Shown one piece after another: positions 1-9,847 of a stretch of DNA of 64,000 nt; position 1 is the first letter of the stretch, and each line of letters starts with the position of its first letter. The notes under the pieces were generated by a model. It saw only the letters and a list, made by a program, of their open reading frames with translations. It was not told where the DNA came from and ran no database searches. This DNA comes from Bacteroidota bacterium. GTDB taxonomy: Bacteria > Bacteroidota > Ignavibacteria > Kryptoniales > JAKASW01. The DNA is taken from positions 1 to 64,000 of the forward strand of contig JAJYIT010000023.1 in NCBI GenBank assembly GCA_021789975.1. The letters are read 5' to 3'. The translations under genes and the position numbers were made by a program.

Positions 1-72
1 AGTGCACTGAACTACCAGACGCCGGAGGAATTCATCAACCTAATCGAACGACAAAGGACAGTAGTCACTTGA
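1..72 (+). pseudogene. C-terminal end of IS3-type transposase (cut by window edge)
   Basis: The first 23 codons form an open frame that ends in TGA at 70-72. It contains SALNYQTPEEFINLIE, close to the LNYxTPxEF ending typical of the integrase catalytic domain of IS3-family OrfB transposases. The rest of the gene lies left of the window, so intactness cannot be judged. The following 215 bases before the receptor stop codon hold no gene and should include the right end of the element, although I cannot place its inverted repeat without the other end. Confidence 0.6.
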
Positions 73-287
73 CATTAACCACGATTTTGTTCTTATTCAA
101 TTTGGATCAAAGATGGGGAGCAGTCAGCATCGTCAGCCCGCTAACGTAAGACGGAGACTTGAAACGAGGTGGCAGGTTGTTAGTTCGCTACTGCTTTGAA
201 GGAGAACATGGGAGATGTCAACAGTTCACGTGGCAGGTGCCAGTCTTGAGAATGGGAAGGAATTTAGTATTGGGTGACACACCTCTT

Positions 288-3200
288 TCATATTTGCATT
301 CTCACTCCAAGATCTGCAGTCATACCATAATAACTCGCTGCGCTCGGGAAGCTCGAGCCCTGATTGATCTGTATTTCCGGCTCGCCATTGATGTTGTTCA
401 AATCAAAATAAACCTGGAGCCCCGCCCACGGCAGGTTCTGCTTGACCTGAGCATCATACTCGAGGTATTGCGCAGTGTTCGAGCGCAGCTCAGGCCAGAA
501 GTTGTATTGATAAAAAATGTTCCCATTGTAAAGCATTGAGACACGCGCACCGAAACCACCCAGATCGTACCCGAGAGTTACATTCACTATGTCATTGGGT
601 TGATCGAGAAGCCGGTCATTGAAGCTTGTGACAACGGTGTCGATCACCACTGGATAGGTGGGGTGGACAATGTTGAGATACGTGTATGGATACTTCCCCT
701 GTGAATAAACATGTGTATAATTCACATTAAATATAAGGCCGGAGAGCGGCCCGGGTAGATACCAGAAGTGGGTCTGCCAGTCAACCTCGAAGCCATAATC
801 ATGGACCGGGTACTGGTCGTTGATGGAAGTCGTCAACGAGTAGCCTTCCGCATAGCTGGGAACGCCGGGATACTGAGCAGCATTGATGACATAAGTTGCT
901 CCCGTGGCGAAAATGAAATTGTTGATTCTCTTGTAGAAGCCATCTACCGAAAGCAGCCCCAGTGTATTATCATAGAAGGAGACGATAGCATCGTAGTTTG
1001 CCGAGGTCGCAGGTTTTAGAAGATAGTTATGGTAGTCGACAGAACTCTGTCCGACATCCAGCTCAGGGGTAATATCGGTGTAATCTGGATAATTAATCGT
1101 GTTCGTATATGCCAGGTGAATCTGGAACCAGGGAGCAGGCTCGTAGATCAAATGGACCATCGGCAGCCAGAATCCGTGAGCCAGATTCATCGTTGTGTCA
1201 TAATGGGCAAAATAATATCTCGAAGCAGGACCGAGACGTGAAAGGGCCCTCGGCGCTCCAAGATCTGTCTGTAACACCTGGTATCTGACGCCTGGGAGGA
1301 AAGTCAAGTCTGGACCAAAATGCACAGTTATCATACCATAACCGGCACTTCTAAACTCCTGTCCCCAGTAGTTGTTTATGCCTGATTGTAAAGCGTCAAA
1401 AGACCAATTTTCCAGAGTACCATCCCTCTTCGCAATATTCAGCACCTGTTCAAGAAGACCAAGATTTAGTGGGAGGCCCATTTTGTAGCCTCCTCCCAGG
1501 AAATTGCTCCCGTAGCTATAACTGTTGTCGGCGAAGAGAGGAAGGATTGCTCCGTAAGTATTCAACGTTGACCGCATCCATGGAAACTGCTCGGCAATGC
1601 CCGCCACTATACTCGGTCCGCTATTTCCGTCACCCTGCATATAATTGTAAGATCTGTTCGTGTATCTGAACGCTCCGCCAAATTTCAGTACGCTGGTAAT
1701 GAGATTAGAGAAATTAATACTGGTTTCAAGGTCGAGCTGAGCCCCCATATTGTCTTGTCTTAAAATGCTGTAAGCCTGCTTCAACCCGGACAATTGTGTT
1801 ATCTGCAAGCTATCAAGAGCCAATGCGGGAATCTGTTGTGGACTGAGGCTCTGGTCTGCCAAAGTGCTGAAGCCGGTCGGCAACCCCTGCGAGAAATGCC
1901 ACTCCTCTACATAAGGCAACTGGGTCTGAGAAAATGCATTGGAAAGTTTCAAGTGAACGTTGAATGCCGAAACCTGTTTTTGGAAATCGAGTATGCTGGT
2001 TGCCACAGTTATGTTTTGCTGTTCTGCCTGGATGCCGTATATATGGTTATTTCCCCCGTTGACGAGGTTAAAGGATTCGCTGCGAGTTACAGTGTAATTA
2101 TTTCCATAACTGAAAAAGTTCATTAGACCGACCTTGCCTTCGGGCAGCCGATAATCGATCGTCAAAGTTGCATCATATCGTTTCTGTGTGTTCGGAATGT
2201 CTTCAAGTGTCACGGACTGCAGATAGGTCTTGTTCACTACGTTCAACTTAGGACTATTGAAACCATAGGTTGCTCCAAGCTCGTTGGCTGATAGGTTCTG
2301 TTGCTCGGCGTCGCCCTCTGCAAACAGCCCGAGCTTATCATCAAAGAACCGCTGCTCATATGTTGCGACAAGTTTGTAATCGTTGTAAGTACTTTTCAGA
2401 TTATCATATCCGCCCTGTGCAAGGAGATGCAATTGGCCTCTTTGGGTCGTGGCTTCACGCAGAGTGAAGTTCACGACGCCACCGAGCACGGATGCATCCA
2501 TGTCCGGAGTAATCGCTTTTGTCACCTGGATGCCGCCTAACATGCTCGATGAGACCATGCTTAAGTTAACGCCACGGTCGCCGGAAGAGTATGCCGAGGC
2601 AAGCATGTTATCGCCCTCATTGGCTGATTCTATAGTACCGGGACTCGCAAGTGAGGTGACATTCCCCGGCATCTGGACGCCGTCAATGGTGATCTCATTA
2701 TATTGTGGAGCAAGGCCGCGTATTACTACCTGGGTTGCCTGCCCCCCTTGCCTGATCAGAGAAATTCCCGGCAGCCTTCCAACCGACGCCGCTGCATTCT
2801 GATCCGGGAGTTCCTGAATACTGGCAGCAGAGACAATATTTTCAATCCGACTCGAAGAAAGCTGTTGATTGATTGCGCCGTTTTGACCGCTCGCTTGAGC
2901 AGTAACCACAACCTCTTTGCCTTCGAGCGACACGGCGAGCAGCTTTATCGTTACTACAGAGGGCTTGCCGGCCACCACTTCAACCGGCATTTTCTTCGTC
3001 CGGTATCCAACATAAGTGATCCTCAAGGTGTAAGAACCCGCGGGCACGTTCTCAATCGAGAACGTTCCGTCGAGACGCGTGGCAGCTCCCATACTGGTCC
3101 CGACGAGCATTACGGTAGCTCCCGGAAGAGACTCATTTGTCTTCTCGTCACGGACGGAGCCTTCGATGCTGGAACTGGCAGCGTAAAGAGGAATAGTCAA

Positions 3201-3320
3201 TGCAAAGAAAAGGATTGCTGTCGCAGTGAGATATCGCGGGATTCTTTTAAGAACACTCTTGCTGGAAGTTTTCAGGGACCGTGATCGGTCAAGGACATCA
3301 CTTAGTCTGGAAGGGGACAT
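288..3320 (-). CDS. TonB-dependent receptor with carboxypeptidase-regulatory-like N-terminal domain
   Basis: Outer-membrane active transporter of 1010 aa. A signal peptide follows a long charged n-region (hydrophobic core about residues 30-48). A carboxypeptidase-regulatory-like beta-sandwich domain follows (about 50-135, with SLPGATVMLVGTS), then a plug domain (about 150-280, with SIQELPDQNAAASVGRLPGI) and a beta-barrel. The plug pattern is that of the large TonB receptor class often linked to carbohydrate uptake. No SusD-like partner is adjacent. AGAGGA lies 8 nt before the chosen ATG. The GH26 gene upstream on the same strand suggests an oligosaccharide substrate, which is inference. The last residues (GVRMQI) lack the usual terminal aromatic. 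Confidence 0.9.
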   Translation of the reverse strand: MSPSRLSDVLDRSRSLKTSSKSVLKRIPRYLTATAILFFALTIPLYAASSSIEGSVRDEKTNESLPGATVMLVGTSMGAATRLDGTFSIENVPAGSYTLRITYVGYRTKKMPVEVVAGKPSVVTIKLLAVSLEGKEVVVTAQASGQNGAINQQLSSSRIENIVSAASIQELPDQNAAASVGRLPGISLIRQGGQATQVVIRGLAPQYNEITIDGVQMPGNVTSLASPGTIESANEGDNMLASAYSSGDRGVNLSMVSSSMLGGIQVTKAITPDMDASVLGGVVNFTLREATTQRGQLHLLAQGGYDNLKSTYNDYKLVATYEQRFFDDKLGLFAEGDAEQQNLSANELGATYGFNSPKLNVVNKTYLQSVTLEDIPNTQKRYDATLTIDYRLPEGKVGLMNFFSYGNNYTVTRSESFNLVNGGNNHIYGIQAEQQNITVATSILDFQKQVSAFNVHLKLSNAFSQTQLPYVEEWHFSQGLPTGFSTLADQSLSPQQIPALALDSLQITQLSGLKQAYSILRQDNMGAQLDLETSINFSNLITSVLKFGGAFRYTNRSYNYMQGDGNSGPSIVAGIAEQFPWMRSTLNTYGAILPLFADNSYSYGSNFLGGGYKMGLPLNLGLLEQVLNIAKRDGTLENWSFDALQSGINNYWGQEFRSAGYGMITVHFGPDLTFLPGVRYQVLQTDLGAPRALSRLGPASRYYFAHYDTTMNLAHGFWLPMVHLIYEPAPWFQIHLAYTNTINYPDYTDITPELDVGQSSVDYHNYLLKPATSANYDAIVSFYDNTLGLLSVDGFYKRINNFIFATGATYVINAAQYPGVPSYAEGYSLTTSINDQYPVHDYGFEVDWQTHFWYLPGPLSGLIFNVNYTHVYSQGKYPYTYLNIVHPTYPVVIDTVVTSFNDRLLDQPNDIVNVTLGYDLGGFGARVSMLYNGNIFYQYNFWPELRSNTAQYLEYDAQVKQNLPWAGLQVYFDLNNINGEPEIQINQGSSFPSAASYYGMTADLGVRMQI

Positions 3321-3742
3321 ATCTCAATTCCTCTGCTTGATGAAAGCTGGATCGTAACAGAAAACTGGTTCTACTGCTCATAACTAAGACAGGATACCGG
3401 ATGCTGCGTTAGTTTCTTCTAAACAGGTACTGTAACGATATAGCGAGCGATATTGTCTAACGTTTAACATTCGTCCGAGAAGTCACATTTTAAGAACAGC
3501 TTATCTCAATGTCAAGAACTTCTTTTCGAAACAAAATCGGATGTTCACCCTCTGCCAGCCATGATTTCCCTATCCGAATCCGGGTTAAGACTGCCGGCTA
3601 TTGCAGCCCAACTTCCGGAACAGCATATACTTGTCCTTGAACAAGAAATCTTAGGTGCCGGTGTGTTTGACTTTATTGGGAGCTGACTAAGATCAATTAC
3701 ATTTGCATCCCCGCCTTTGTCGATGGGACCGAATTCGCGGGC
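3321..3742. other. Intergenic region upstream of the TonB receptor gene
   Basis: These 422 bases lie between the GH26 stop codon and the receptor start, both genes reading leftward. They must hold the receptor promoter if it is transcribed separately from GH26. I see no coding frame with family resemblance, no strong hairpin with a T-run and no recognisable riboswitch. Confidence 0.4.
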
Positions 3743-5029
3743 CTACCTCAACAAGACTAGCTTTCTTGTCCGGCTGTAGCCCCCTGCGGTCAGCCTATAC
3801 AAATACACGCCGCTTGGTAACGCGGAACCGTCGAATGTAACCTGGTATTCACCTGGAGATTTGTACGCGCTGACCAGCGTTTCGATATGCCTTCCGAGTA
3901 GGTCATAGATTTTGAGAGTCACAAATGACGACATTACTACATCGTATGGAATTAAAGTCGTGGGGTTGCTCGGGTTCGGATAGTTTTGATAGAGCTGCAT
4001 ACTTGGAGGACGTCCCCATATTTGTCCCTGGATCCCGGTCGCATTCCAGCCCGGCATCTGACCAAGCGTTATCACATTCTGTGAATTGTACAGACTTCGA
4101 ATCTGCCCCGCAGTGTTGTCCTTGAAGACAAGCGTCGGCCACGCCATGAAGAATGTCCACCTCGGTTGTTGCAGCAGCGTTGCGTCGCTGGGTAATTGAC
4201 CACATTCTCCAATCGCAATCGGTTTATCGCCGGCCTTGTTCAATATGATGCTGTATTTTGAAGTGGTGTACATCGTGCCATCGCTTCCATAAACATCAAG
4301 CAGCAGGATGTCCCAGTACGAGCTTCCCGGATCGTAAGTGTTTACATCGCTGGACAGCGTCGAAAAATCTTGCAGGTCCCATTCCCAAATGAGGTTGGTC
4401 AGCCCTTTCGTCTTGACAAGATAGTCATGTGTGATCTGGTACAACCTTGCAGTGCCGTTTGGCCCCGGCCTCCCTCCCCACCAGAATGCAGATTGGTTCA
4501 TCTCATGCAGCGGCCGGAACAGTACTTCCACTCCGTTATCTTTCAGGTACTTGAGATACGGAACGATATGATCAATCTCATTCTTCCAGTTGTTATTCAG
4601 TACAGTGCCGTCAGTTATGAGTGAGTCCCACTGGGAATTAGTCAAGTGACTCAACACCCCACAACTTCCCTCCCATGAGCAGGGCTCTCCACATGTGGGG
4701 GGACAGGCGTGCCACATCAGTTGAACCAGTGCGCCTCTGTCCCACTCTGTTTCTGCTTCGTGAATCATTGTCCAGCGGGATTGAATATTATCAGACTCGT
4801 AAAGAAAATCCCCGCTCCAGAGACCGGGATATTTCCCGACGAGTGCATGTATAGAATCTGTTGCTGCTTCAGGCGCAGAGTTTGGTTCAGCGTTGTGCTC
4901 TCCCGCCACAGTCTCATGCCCGGAAATCTGTTTGAGGAATCGCATTACTGCAGATGTATCAGCGGTCTGAGAAAATGCGAGGGTCGATGTCAATACGAGT
5001 ACCCCCAGAGAAAGAAAGATTCTTTTCAA
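3743..5029 (-). CDS. Secreted GH26 mannanase-like glycoside hydrolase with T9SS sorting domain
   Basis: Predicted beta-mannanase of glycoside hydrolase family 26, 428 aa. A signal peptide (1-20, ending AFSQ) precedes the catalytic domain, which opens with ISGHETVAGEHN. RPLHEMNQSAFWWGG carries the family acid/base Glu (E176), and AIGECG carries the likely nucleophile Glu (E275). Residues about 342-428 form a type IX secretion C-terminal sorting domain (YQNYPNPSNPTT, later GVYLYRL and a basic RKLVLLR end), so the enzyme should be exported through T9SS and held at the cell surface. A cysteine cluster (CPPTCGEPCSWEGSC, about 109-123) may form disulfides. It faces the divergent GH3 gene, suggesting joint breakdown of mannan-type polymers. 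Substrate is inferred from the family. Confidence 0.85.
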   Translation of the reverse strand: MKRIFLSLGVLVLTSTLAFSQTADTSAVMRFLKQISGHETVAGEHNAEPNSAPEAATDSIHALVGKYPGLWSGDFLYESDNIQSRWTMIHEAETEWDRGALVQLMWHACPPTCGEPCSWEGSCGVLSHLTNSQWDSLITDGTVLNNNWKNEIDHIVPYLKYLKDNGVEVLFRPLHEMNQSAFWWGGRPGPNGTARLYQITHDYLVKTKGLTNLIWEWDLQDFSTLSSDVNTYDPGSSYWDILLLDVYGSDGTMYTTSKYSIILNKAGDKPIAIGECGQLPSDATLLQQPRWTFFMAWPTLVFKDNTAGQIRSLYNSQNVITLGQMPGWNATGIQGQIWGRPPSMQLYQNYPNPSNPTTLIPYDVVMSSFVTLKIYDLLGRHIETLVSAYKSPGEYQVTFDGSALPSGVYLYRLTAGGYSRTRKLVLLR

Positions 5030-5413
5030 TCGTGCATCACCGTACTAACCCATCCTGGCGGATTTTTTCAATTTGTAGACGCATTCGATGCCAAATTCTG
5101 GTAAAGGAATATATGAATTGCTCGCCCTTCCTAAAATCCATCCTTCATCTGCGGTATGATGTTGCATTAGCAAAAAGGGTAGATTCAGTACTCAACAAGC
5201 GGGAAAGGAACTACCACGAATCACGAGAATTGTAATTTCTCAATTCGAACTGCACGAATTATATTTTCAACACCTGCCTATCTGCAGGCAGGTTCGTGTC
5301 ATTGAATGAGTTACTTTTTCCGATTCATGCCTGCATGCCATAGTGCGTTTCAGCACGCAGTCATGTCATATGTGTAAGAGACACCCAACTACCAAAAAGA
5401 GGCATCTGACATC
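5030..5413. promoter_or_regulatory. Divergent promoter region between GH26 and GH3 genes
   Basis: This 384-bp region separates the start codons of two divergently transcribed glycoside hydrolase genes, so it should contain both promoters and any shared operator. Apart from the inverted repeat at 5272-5293 I see no recognisable operator and no convincing gene. Confidence 0.5.
5272..5293. repeat. Short palindromic element (ACCTGCCT / AGGCAGGT)
   Basis: ACCTGCCT at 5272-5279 and AGGCAGGT at 5286-5293 are perfect 8-base inverted arms around a 6-base loop. The arms match those of the 20-bp palindrome inserted in the transposase remnant at 10145-10164, so this looks like a second copy of the same dispersed element. 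An operator role for the flanking genes is possible but less likely. Confidence 0.6.
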
Positions 5414-8074
5414 ATGAAAAGATCCTTAGTCCCTTTATTTCTCGGCTTACTGACAACAGCCGCATTTTGTCAGACTCTTCCTTATAAAAATCCAAGACTT
5501 CCGGTGAAAGCAAGAGTAAACGATCTGCTCTCCCGAATGACTTTGAAAGAAAAATTCTGGCAGTTGTTCATGGTACCGGCCGATCTAAGCGCAGGCATAA
5601 AGAAATACAAGGATGGAATATTCGGCTTGCAGTTCAATACGACGGCCAGATCGAACGGCGCCGCCGGACAAATGTTCAACTACGGCAATTCCGGGACCGC
5701 GGAATCGGAGGCGAAAGAAATAGACGCCGCCCAGAAATATTTTATAAACGATAAGCGGCTCGGCATTCCAATCATTCCGTTCGACGAAGCGCTTCATGGA
5801 TTGATAAGGCCCGGTGCAACTGCCTTCCCGGAAGCCATCGGATTGGCTGCGACATTCGACGTCCCTCTCATGAAGCGGGTCGCAAACGCGATCGCCTCCG
5901 AAGTGAGATCGAGAGGCATAAGGCAAGTGTTCTCTCCAGTAATCAACATAGCCAGAGACGTAAGATGGGGCCGAACCGAAGAGACATACGGAGAGGATCC
6001 GTTCCTGACATCTCAAATGGCGGTTGCGTTCGTATCCCAGTTTGAAAAGTTAGGTGTCGTTGCCACACCGAAACACTTCGTCGCGAATTTCGGCGCCGGA
6101 GGGAGAGACAGCTATCCGATAAACTTCAGCAGGAGACTGATGGATGAAATCTACTTCCCGCCATTCAAAGCCGCGATCCGGAAAGGACACGCGATGTCAG
6201 TAATGGCATCTTATAATTCCTTCGACGGGACTCCGTGTTCCGCGAACAAATGGCTTCTAACCACCGTCTTGAGAAAAGACTGGGGATTCAAAGGCTATGT
6301 CGTATCGGACGCGGGAGCGGTCCCGGGCGCTACCGATTTACATTTCACTGCACGCAACTATGCTGTCGCTACCGAGAAGGCTATCGATGCCGGACTGGAC
6401 GTTCTGTTGCAGACGTCGTATTCGCAGTTTCCGATGTTCTATAAAGCTGTCAAGGAAGGATTGATCAAAGAATCAGTTTTGAACAATGCAGTAAGAAGAG
6501 TCCTGGCGGCGAAGTTCGAGCTGGGATTGTTCGATCATCCCTATGTGAATCCCCAAAAAGCAGCGGAACTTAACGATAGTCCCGCGCACAGGGAATTAGC
6601 CGAAAGGGCCGCCGAAGAATCGATAGTCCTTCTGAAAAATGATAACCACATTCTCCCCTTGGGCAGGAATTTAAAGAAGATTGCGGTTATCGGAACGGAT
6701 GCCGTGGAAGGGAGGCTCGGCGGTTACAGCCGTCCGCCGGGTAATGTCGTCAACATATTTGATGGAATAAAAGAGAAAGTAAAAGGGAAAGTGGAATATG
6801 CTCCCGGCTGCGGAAGAGAGAACATCGCATACGTTCCCGTTCCCGGTGAAGATCTGTCCTGCGTTTATGACGGGAAGAAAGATGAAGGACTGCTCGGAAA
6901 ATATTTCAGCAATCCGAATTTTAAGGGAGAACCGGCATTCACAAGAGTAGACAGGACCGTGGATTTCAGATGGACATTGTTCTCGCCGGATGAGGCGAAG
7001 CTCGATCGCGATTGGTACTCCGTGGAATGGAATGGAAAAATCATCGGACCTGAGAACGGGAAAGTCGATATCGGAATCGAAGGGAATGATGGCTACAGGT
7101 TATTCATAAATGACACCCTTGTTATTAATAACTGGATCCAGAAATCATACGGCAGATCGACAGTGGCCTACGAGTTTCAAAAGGGAAAAAAGTACGACAT
7201 AAGGATCCAGTTCTACACAACAGATGGCGATGTACGGTGCAAGCTTGTCTGGAACTCGGGTGTGAAGGATGACTGGCGTGAGAAAATTGACCAGGCAGTT
7301 GCCCTTGCCAGGAAGAGCGACGTCGCGATTGTGACTGCGGGGATTGAGGAAGGAGAATTTCGCGACAGGGCCAAGCTGGGTCTGCCCGGTCACCAGGAAG
7401 AGATGATAAAAGAAATCGCAGCGACAGGTGTGCCTACCGTGGTTATCCTTGTCGGCGGAAGTGCAATTACCATGGAACACTGGATTGACAAAGTTCCTGG
7501 TATAATCGACGTGTGGTATCCGGGAGAGCTTGGAGGAAATGCAGTCGCCAACGTCTTATTCGGCGACTATGATCCGGCCGGCCGCCTCCCGATTACGTTT
7601 CCCATCTTCGAGGGGCAGCTGCCGCTGTACTACGACCATGAACCGACCGGAAGAGGAAACAGTTATGTGAACCTTACAGGTGAGCCGTTATTCCCGTTTG
7701 GATACGGACTGAGTTATACGAAATTCGATTATAGCGATCTGACTCTAAGCAAGAAAGAGATAACTCCTGCCGATACTGTCATCGCGCGTTTCAAGATAAC
7801 GAATGTAGGTAAAGTCGGCGGTGATGAAGTACCCCAACTATATATACATGAGCTATACACATCCGTGGCCACACCTGTTATAGCGCTGAAAGGGTTCAAG
7901 AGAATTTACCTTGAAGCCGGTGAGACGAGAGAAGTCGAGTTCAAGATTACGCCCGATTTGTTGTCGATGATTAATGGACACCTGAAAAGAGTTGTGGAGC
8001 CTGGCGAGTTTCATATCATGGTAGGTGCTTCGTCGAAGGACATAAGGTTGAGGGGGACGTTAACGGTGATGTAA
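5414..8074 (+). CDS. Secreted GH3 beta-glycosidase with inserted PA14 domain
   Basis: Family 3 glycoside hydrolase of 886 aa (beta-glucosidase or related exo-glycosidase). A signal peptide (1-20, AAFCQ) is followed by the TIM-barrel domain with KHF (220-222) and the nucleophile Asp in YVVSDAG (D299). The alpha/beta sandwich domain starts near residue 395. A PA14 carbohydrate-binding insert (about 490-625, starting GLLGKYFSNPNFKGEP) and a C-terminal fibronectin III-like domain (about 790-886) complete the usual architecture of PA14-containing GH3 enzymes. It has no T9SS tail, so it is probably periplasmic, finishing oligosaccharides produced by the divergent GH26 enzyme. It is the only intact plus-strand gene in the window. 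Confidence 0.9.
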   Translation: MKRSLVPLFLGLLTTAAFCQTLPYKNPRLPVKARVNDLLSRMTLKEKFWQLFMVPADLSAGIKKYKDGIFGLQFNTTARSNGAAGQMFNYGNSGTAESEAKEIDAAQKYFINDKRLGIPIIPFDEALHGLIRPGATAFPEAIGLAATFDVPLMKRVANAIASEVRSRGIRQVFSPVINIARDVRWGRTEETYGEDPFLTSQMAVAFVSQFEKLGVVATPKHFVANFGAGGRDSYPINFSRRLMDEIYFPPFKAAIRKGHAMSVMASYNSFDGTPCSANKWLLTTVLRKDWGFKGYVVSDAGAVPGATDLHFTARNYAVATEKAIDAGLDVLLQTSYSQFPMFYKAVKEGLIKESVLNNAVRRVLAAKFELGLFDHPYVNPQKAAELNDSPAHRELAERAAEESIVLLKNDNHILPLGRNLKKIAVIGTDAVEGRLGGYSRPPGNVVNIFDGIKEKVKGKVEYAPGCGRENIAYVPVPGEDLSCVYDGKKDEGLLGKYFSNPNFKGEPAFTRVDRTVDFRWTLFSPDEAKLDRDWYSVEWNGKIIGPENGKVDIGIEGNDGYRLFINDTLVINNWIQKSYGRSTVAYEFQKGKKYDIRIQFYTTDGDVRCKLVWNSGVKDDWREKIDQAVALARKSDVAIVTAGIEEGEFRDRAKLGLPGHQEEMIKEIAATGVPTVVILVGGSAITMEHWIDKVPGIIDVWYPGELGGNAVANVLFGDYDPAGRLPITFPIFEGQLPLYYDHEPTGRGNSYVNLTGEPLFPFGYGLSYTKFDYSDLTLSKKEITPADTVIARFKITNVGKVGGDEVPQLYIHELYTSVATPVIALKGFKRIYLEAGETREVEFKITPDLLSMINGHLKRVVEPGEFHIMVGASSKDIRLRGTLTVM

Positions 8075-8197
8075 TTTCAGATGCACATATTGATTTATTC
8101 GGGTGCTTGGGACCAGAGAGAAGAAGGCGACTGTCGCATGGGCGGATGACGATACCGGGGACGAAGCTAAGAGAATGGCGCGGAGCCAATGAGCCAG

Positions 8198-8923
8198 TTA
8201 TACCATTATGGCCTTTATCCAGAGGCTGACTACCAGCGTAATCCCAACTGACGCGAGCGTGCCGACCAGGAAGTACTCGGCAAACTTCTTGTCTTCGAGC
8301 TCCTTGAACCGGGCCAACGCTTTGGCCGCGATGATGAATCCTATCGTGGTGATGTTCCCTGTCATAATTAATAAGTAAAGAATGGTCCTTTCGAGAACAC
8401 CTATGAGTTTCCCCATCTTCAGCGTCGTCACCTCATCATCCTGGCCCCCGATCCCGCCTGAATAGCTTCTCAGCAAAGCGAGCACAAGGTAGTTGCCTTC
8501 AAAGGCAGTCAGAAAGAAGCCGACCGACACAATGAAAAAATTAGTGATCGTTTGTGCGGACACGCCAAAATTCACCAGGTGTTGTATGGAGATCAGAGCA
8601 TTTATGACGACCTGAGAAGGTCGCCTGTCGAAGACGTTCAAGTTCAGCGTCACGAGGACAGCAACGCAAACGAACATCGTCGAGATCACTCTCTTCAGCG
8701 GCGAATTGTTCCGGCCACGGACAAGAATAGAATCGGCCGCCATTGTGACGAGAAAAAGTATGGCATATCCTAAAATATTATCACCCGAAACCACCGGAGC
8801 AATCATTACCGCCGAGAATATCAACGGTACCAGGCTCCTGATTATGTTCGACTCTATCTTCAGGAGCGAAGAGTACCTGCTGAGTAGAATGACAAGGAGG
8901 AAGTAAAAGGATTGGGCGCTCAT
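8198..8923 (-). CDS. DUF3307-like polytopic membrane protein
   Basis: Membrane protein of 241 aa with about six or seven hydrophobic segments. The C-terminal stretch (GVLERTILYL, then AAKALARFKEL and AEYFLVGTLASVG) resembles the C-terminal half of membrane proteins with a DUF3307 region that pair with SatD proteins. The usual N-terminal DUF3307 signature is not evident. Its ATG overlaps the TGA of the SatD-type gene as ATGA, implying translational coupling. Function is unknown. Confidence 0.6.
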   Translation of the reverse strand: MSAQSFYFLLVILLSRYSSLLKIESNIIRSLVPLIFSAVMIAPVVSGDNILGYAILFLVTMAADSILVRGRNNSPLKRVISTMFVCVAVLVTLNLNVFDRRPSQVVINALISIQHLVNFGVSAQTITNFFIVSVGFFLTAFEGNYLVLALLRSYSGGIGGQDDEVTTLKMGKLIGVLERTILYLLIMTGNITTIGFIIAAKALARFKELEDKKFAEYFLVGTLASVGITLVVSLWIKAIMV

Positions 8924-9549
8924 CGTTCGCTCTCTTCAATCGCCTGAGGGAGGAGTTCGAAGAAATCGATGTAGTCCCTGATCTGCTTGCTTGATATCGT
9001 TTTGTAAACTGCTCGCTGCTTTACCCCTACAGCTTTCACGATCTCGCCGATGGATTTGCCATGCAGAAGGTAGACGAAGCATCCGAGAGCGGTCCGGTTC
9101 CATTTCTCGAACTCATGAGAGAATAGCAGGAGGGATTTGTTAATGATTTTTATGTTTGCAAGCTCCGAGCCGCTTATCGCGATAATGGTGCGTTTGTATT
9201 GCTTCAGCGAAGTGAGCTGATTTCGTGCGGAGTAGAATGCGGGTCCGTCCATGCCTGTTGCACTGCTGCGGTTTATGTCGGTGGTAAGTATGCCGCGTCC
9301 GAGAGAGAACCTGACTCTGTTCGGATAAACTGCCCACAAGATGTCGGAGATATCATGGAACACCGAGCCGAAGTCCTTGTAGACCGCCTGGAATTCGTCG
9401 CCCAGCGTGATGGTGTAAGGGGATATTAGGTTCGCTTTCGAAACCGTGTTGACCTCGGTCAGCCGGACATTCAAATCTCTTTGCAGCTTTGCGCGGTCCG
9501 CAACGTTCCGGGAGCCAACAATATCCGCGATAAGACAAACCACATTCAT
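8920..9549 (-). CDS. SatD family protein
   Basis: Cytoplasmic protein of about 209 aa resembling the SatD family: N-terminal VVCLIADIVGSRNV, central TLGDEFQAVYKD, then SLGRGILTTDINRS, and a C-terminal helix-turn-helix-like segment (IVKAVGVKQRAVYKTI). The frame also opens at a TTG ten codons upstream (9579), but I prefer the ATG at 9549, where the family similarity begins. It overlaps the downstream membrane gene by ATGA. The family's biochemical role is not established. The C-terminal part could bind DNA, which is inference. Confidence 0.65.
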   Translation of the reverse strand: MNVVCLIADIVGSRNVADRAKLQRDLNVRLTEVNTVSKANLISPYTITLGDEFQAVYKDFGSVFHDISDILWAVYPNRVRFSLGRGILTTDINRSSATGMDGPAFYSARNQLTSLKQYKRTIIAISGSELANIKIINKSLLLFSHEFEKWNRTALGCFVYLLHGKSIGEIVKAVGVKQRAVYKTISSKQIRDYIDFFELLPQAIEESER

Positions 9550-9725
9550 TTGACGGCAATCTGTACTATTGATGGACAATACATGCGAATCGTACCGGGT
9601 CAGTACACTCTACCTTTCAAATACACGGGAAAGGCATTTTCACGAGTGCACGTGATTGGTACGCTTGGAATATATTGCACTGAACGGGTACAGTCAATGC
9701 CAAGGCAACGGTCATCCTTACAGCG

Positions 9726-9802
9726 CCTCCGGCTGAGACTCCTACCTGCCGGTAAATTGGAAAAGAAGGTCTCACATTCGCAAAGTGGTGTAGTCCCGGA
9801 GG
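9726..9802 (+). ncRNA. Candidate IS110 bridge-RNA hairpin (remnant)
   Basis: Directly upstream of the IS110-type transposase remnant lies a nested inverted repeat. The outer arms are CCTCCGG (9726-9732) and CCGGAGG (9796-9802); the inner arms are TGAGAC (9734-9739) and GTCTCA (9769-9774). The enclosed loops are about 29 and 21 nt. IS110-group elements are known to encode a structured bridge RNA in the non-coding end preceding the transposase, with target- and donor-binding loops. Position and two-loop shape fit, but I could not test guide complementarity because the element ends are not defined. Confidence 0.35.
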
Positions 9803-9847
9803 TACCGGTAGAAAGTTGAGAACTCACAAGACGAAAGGAGACCTTCA

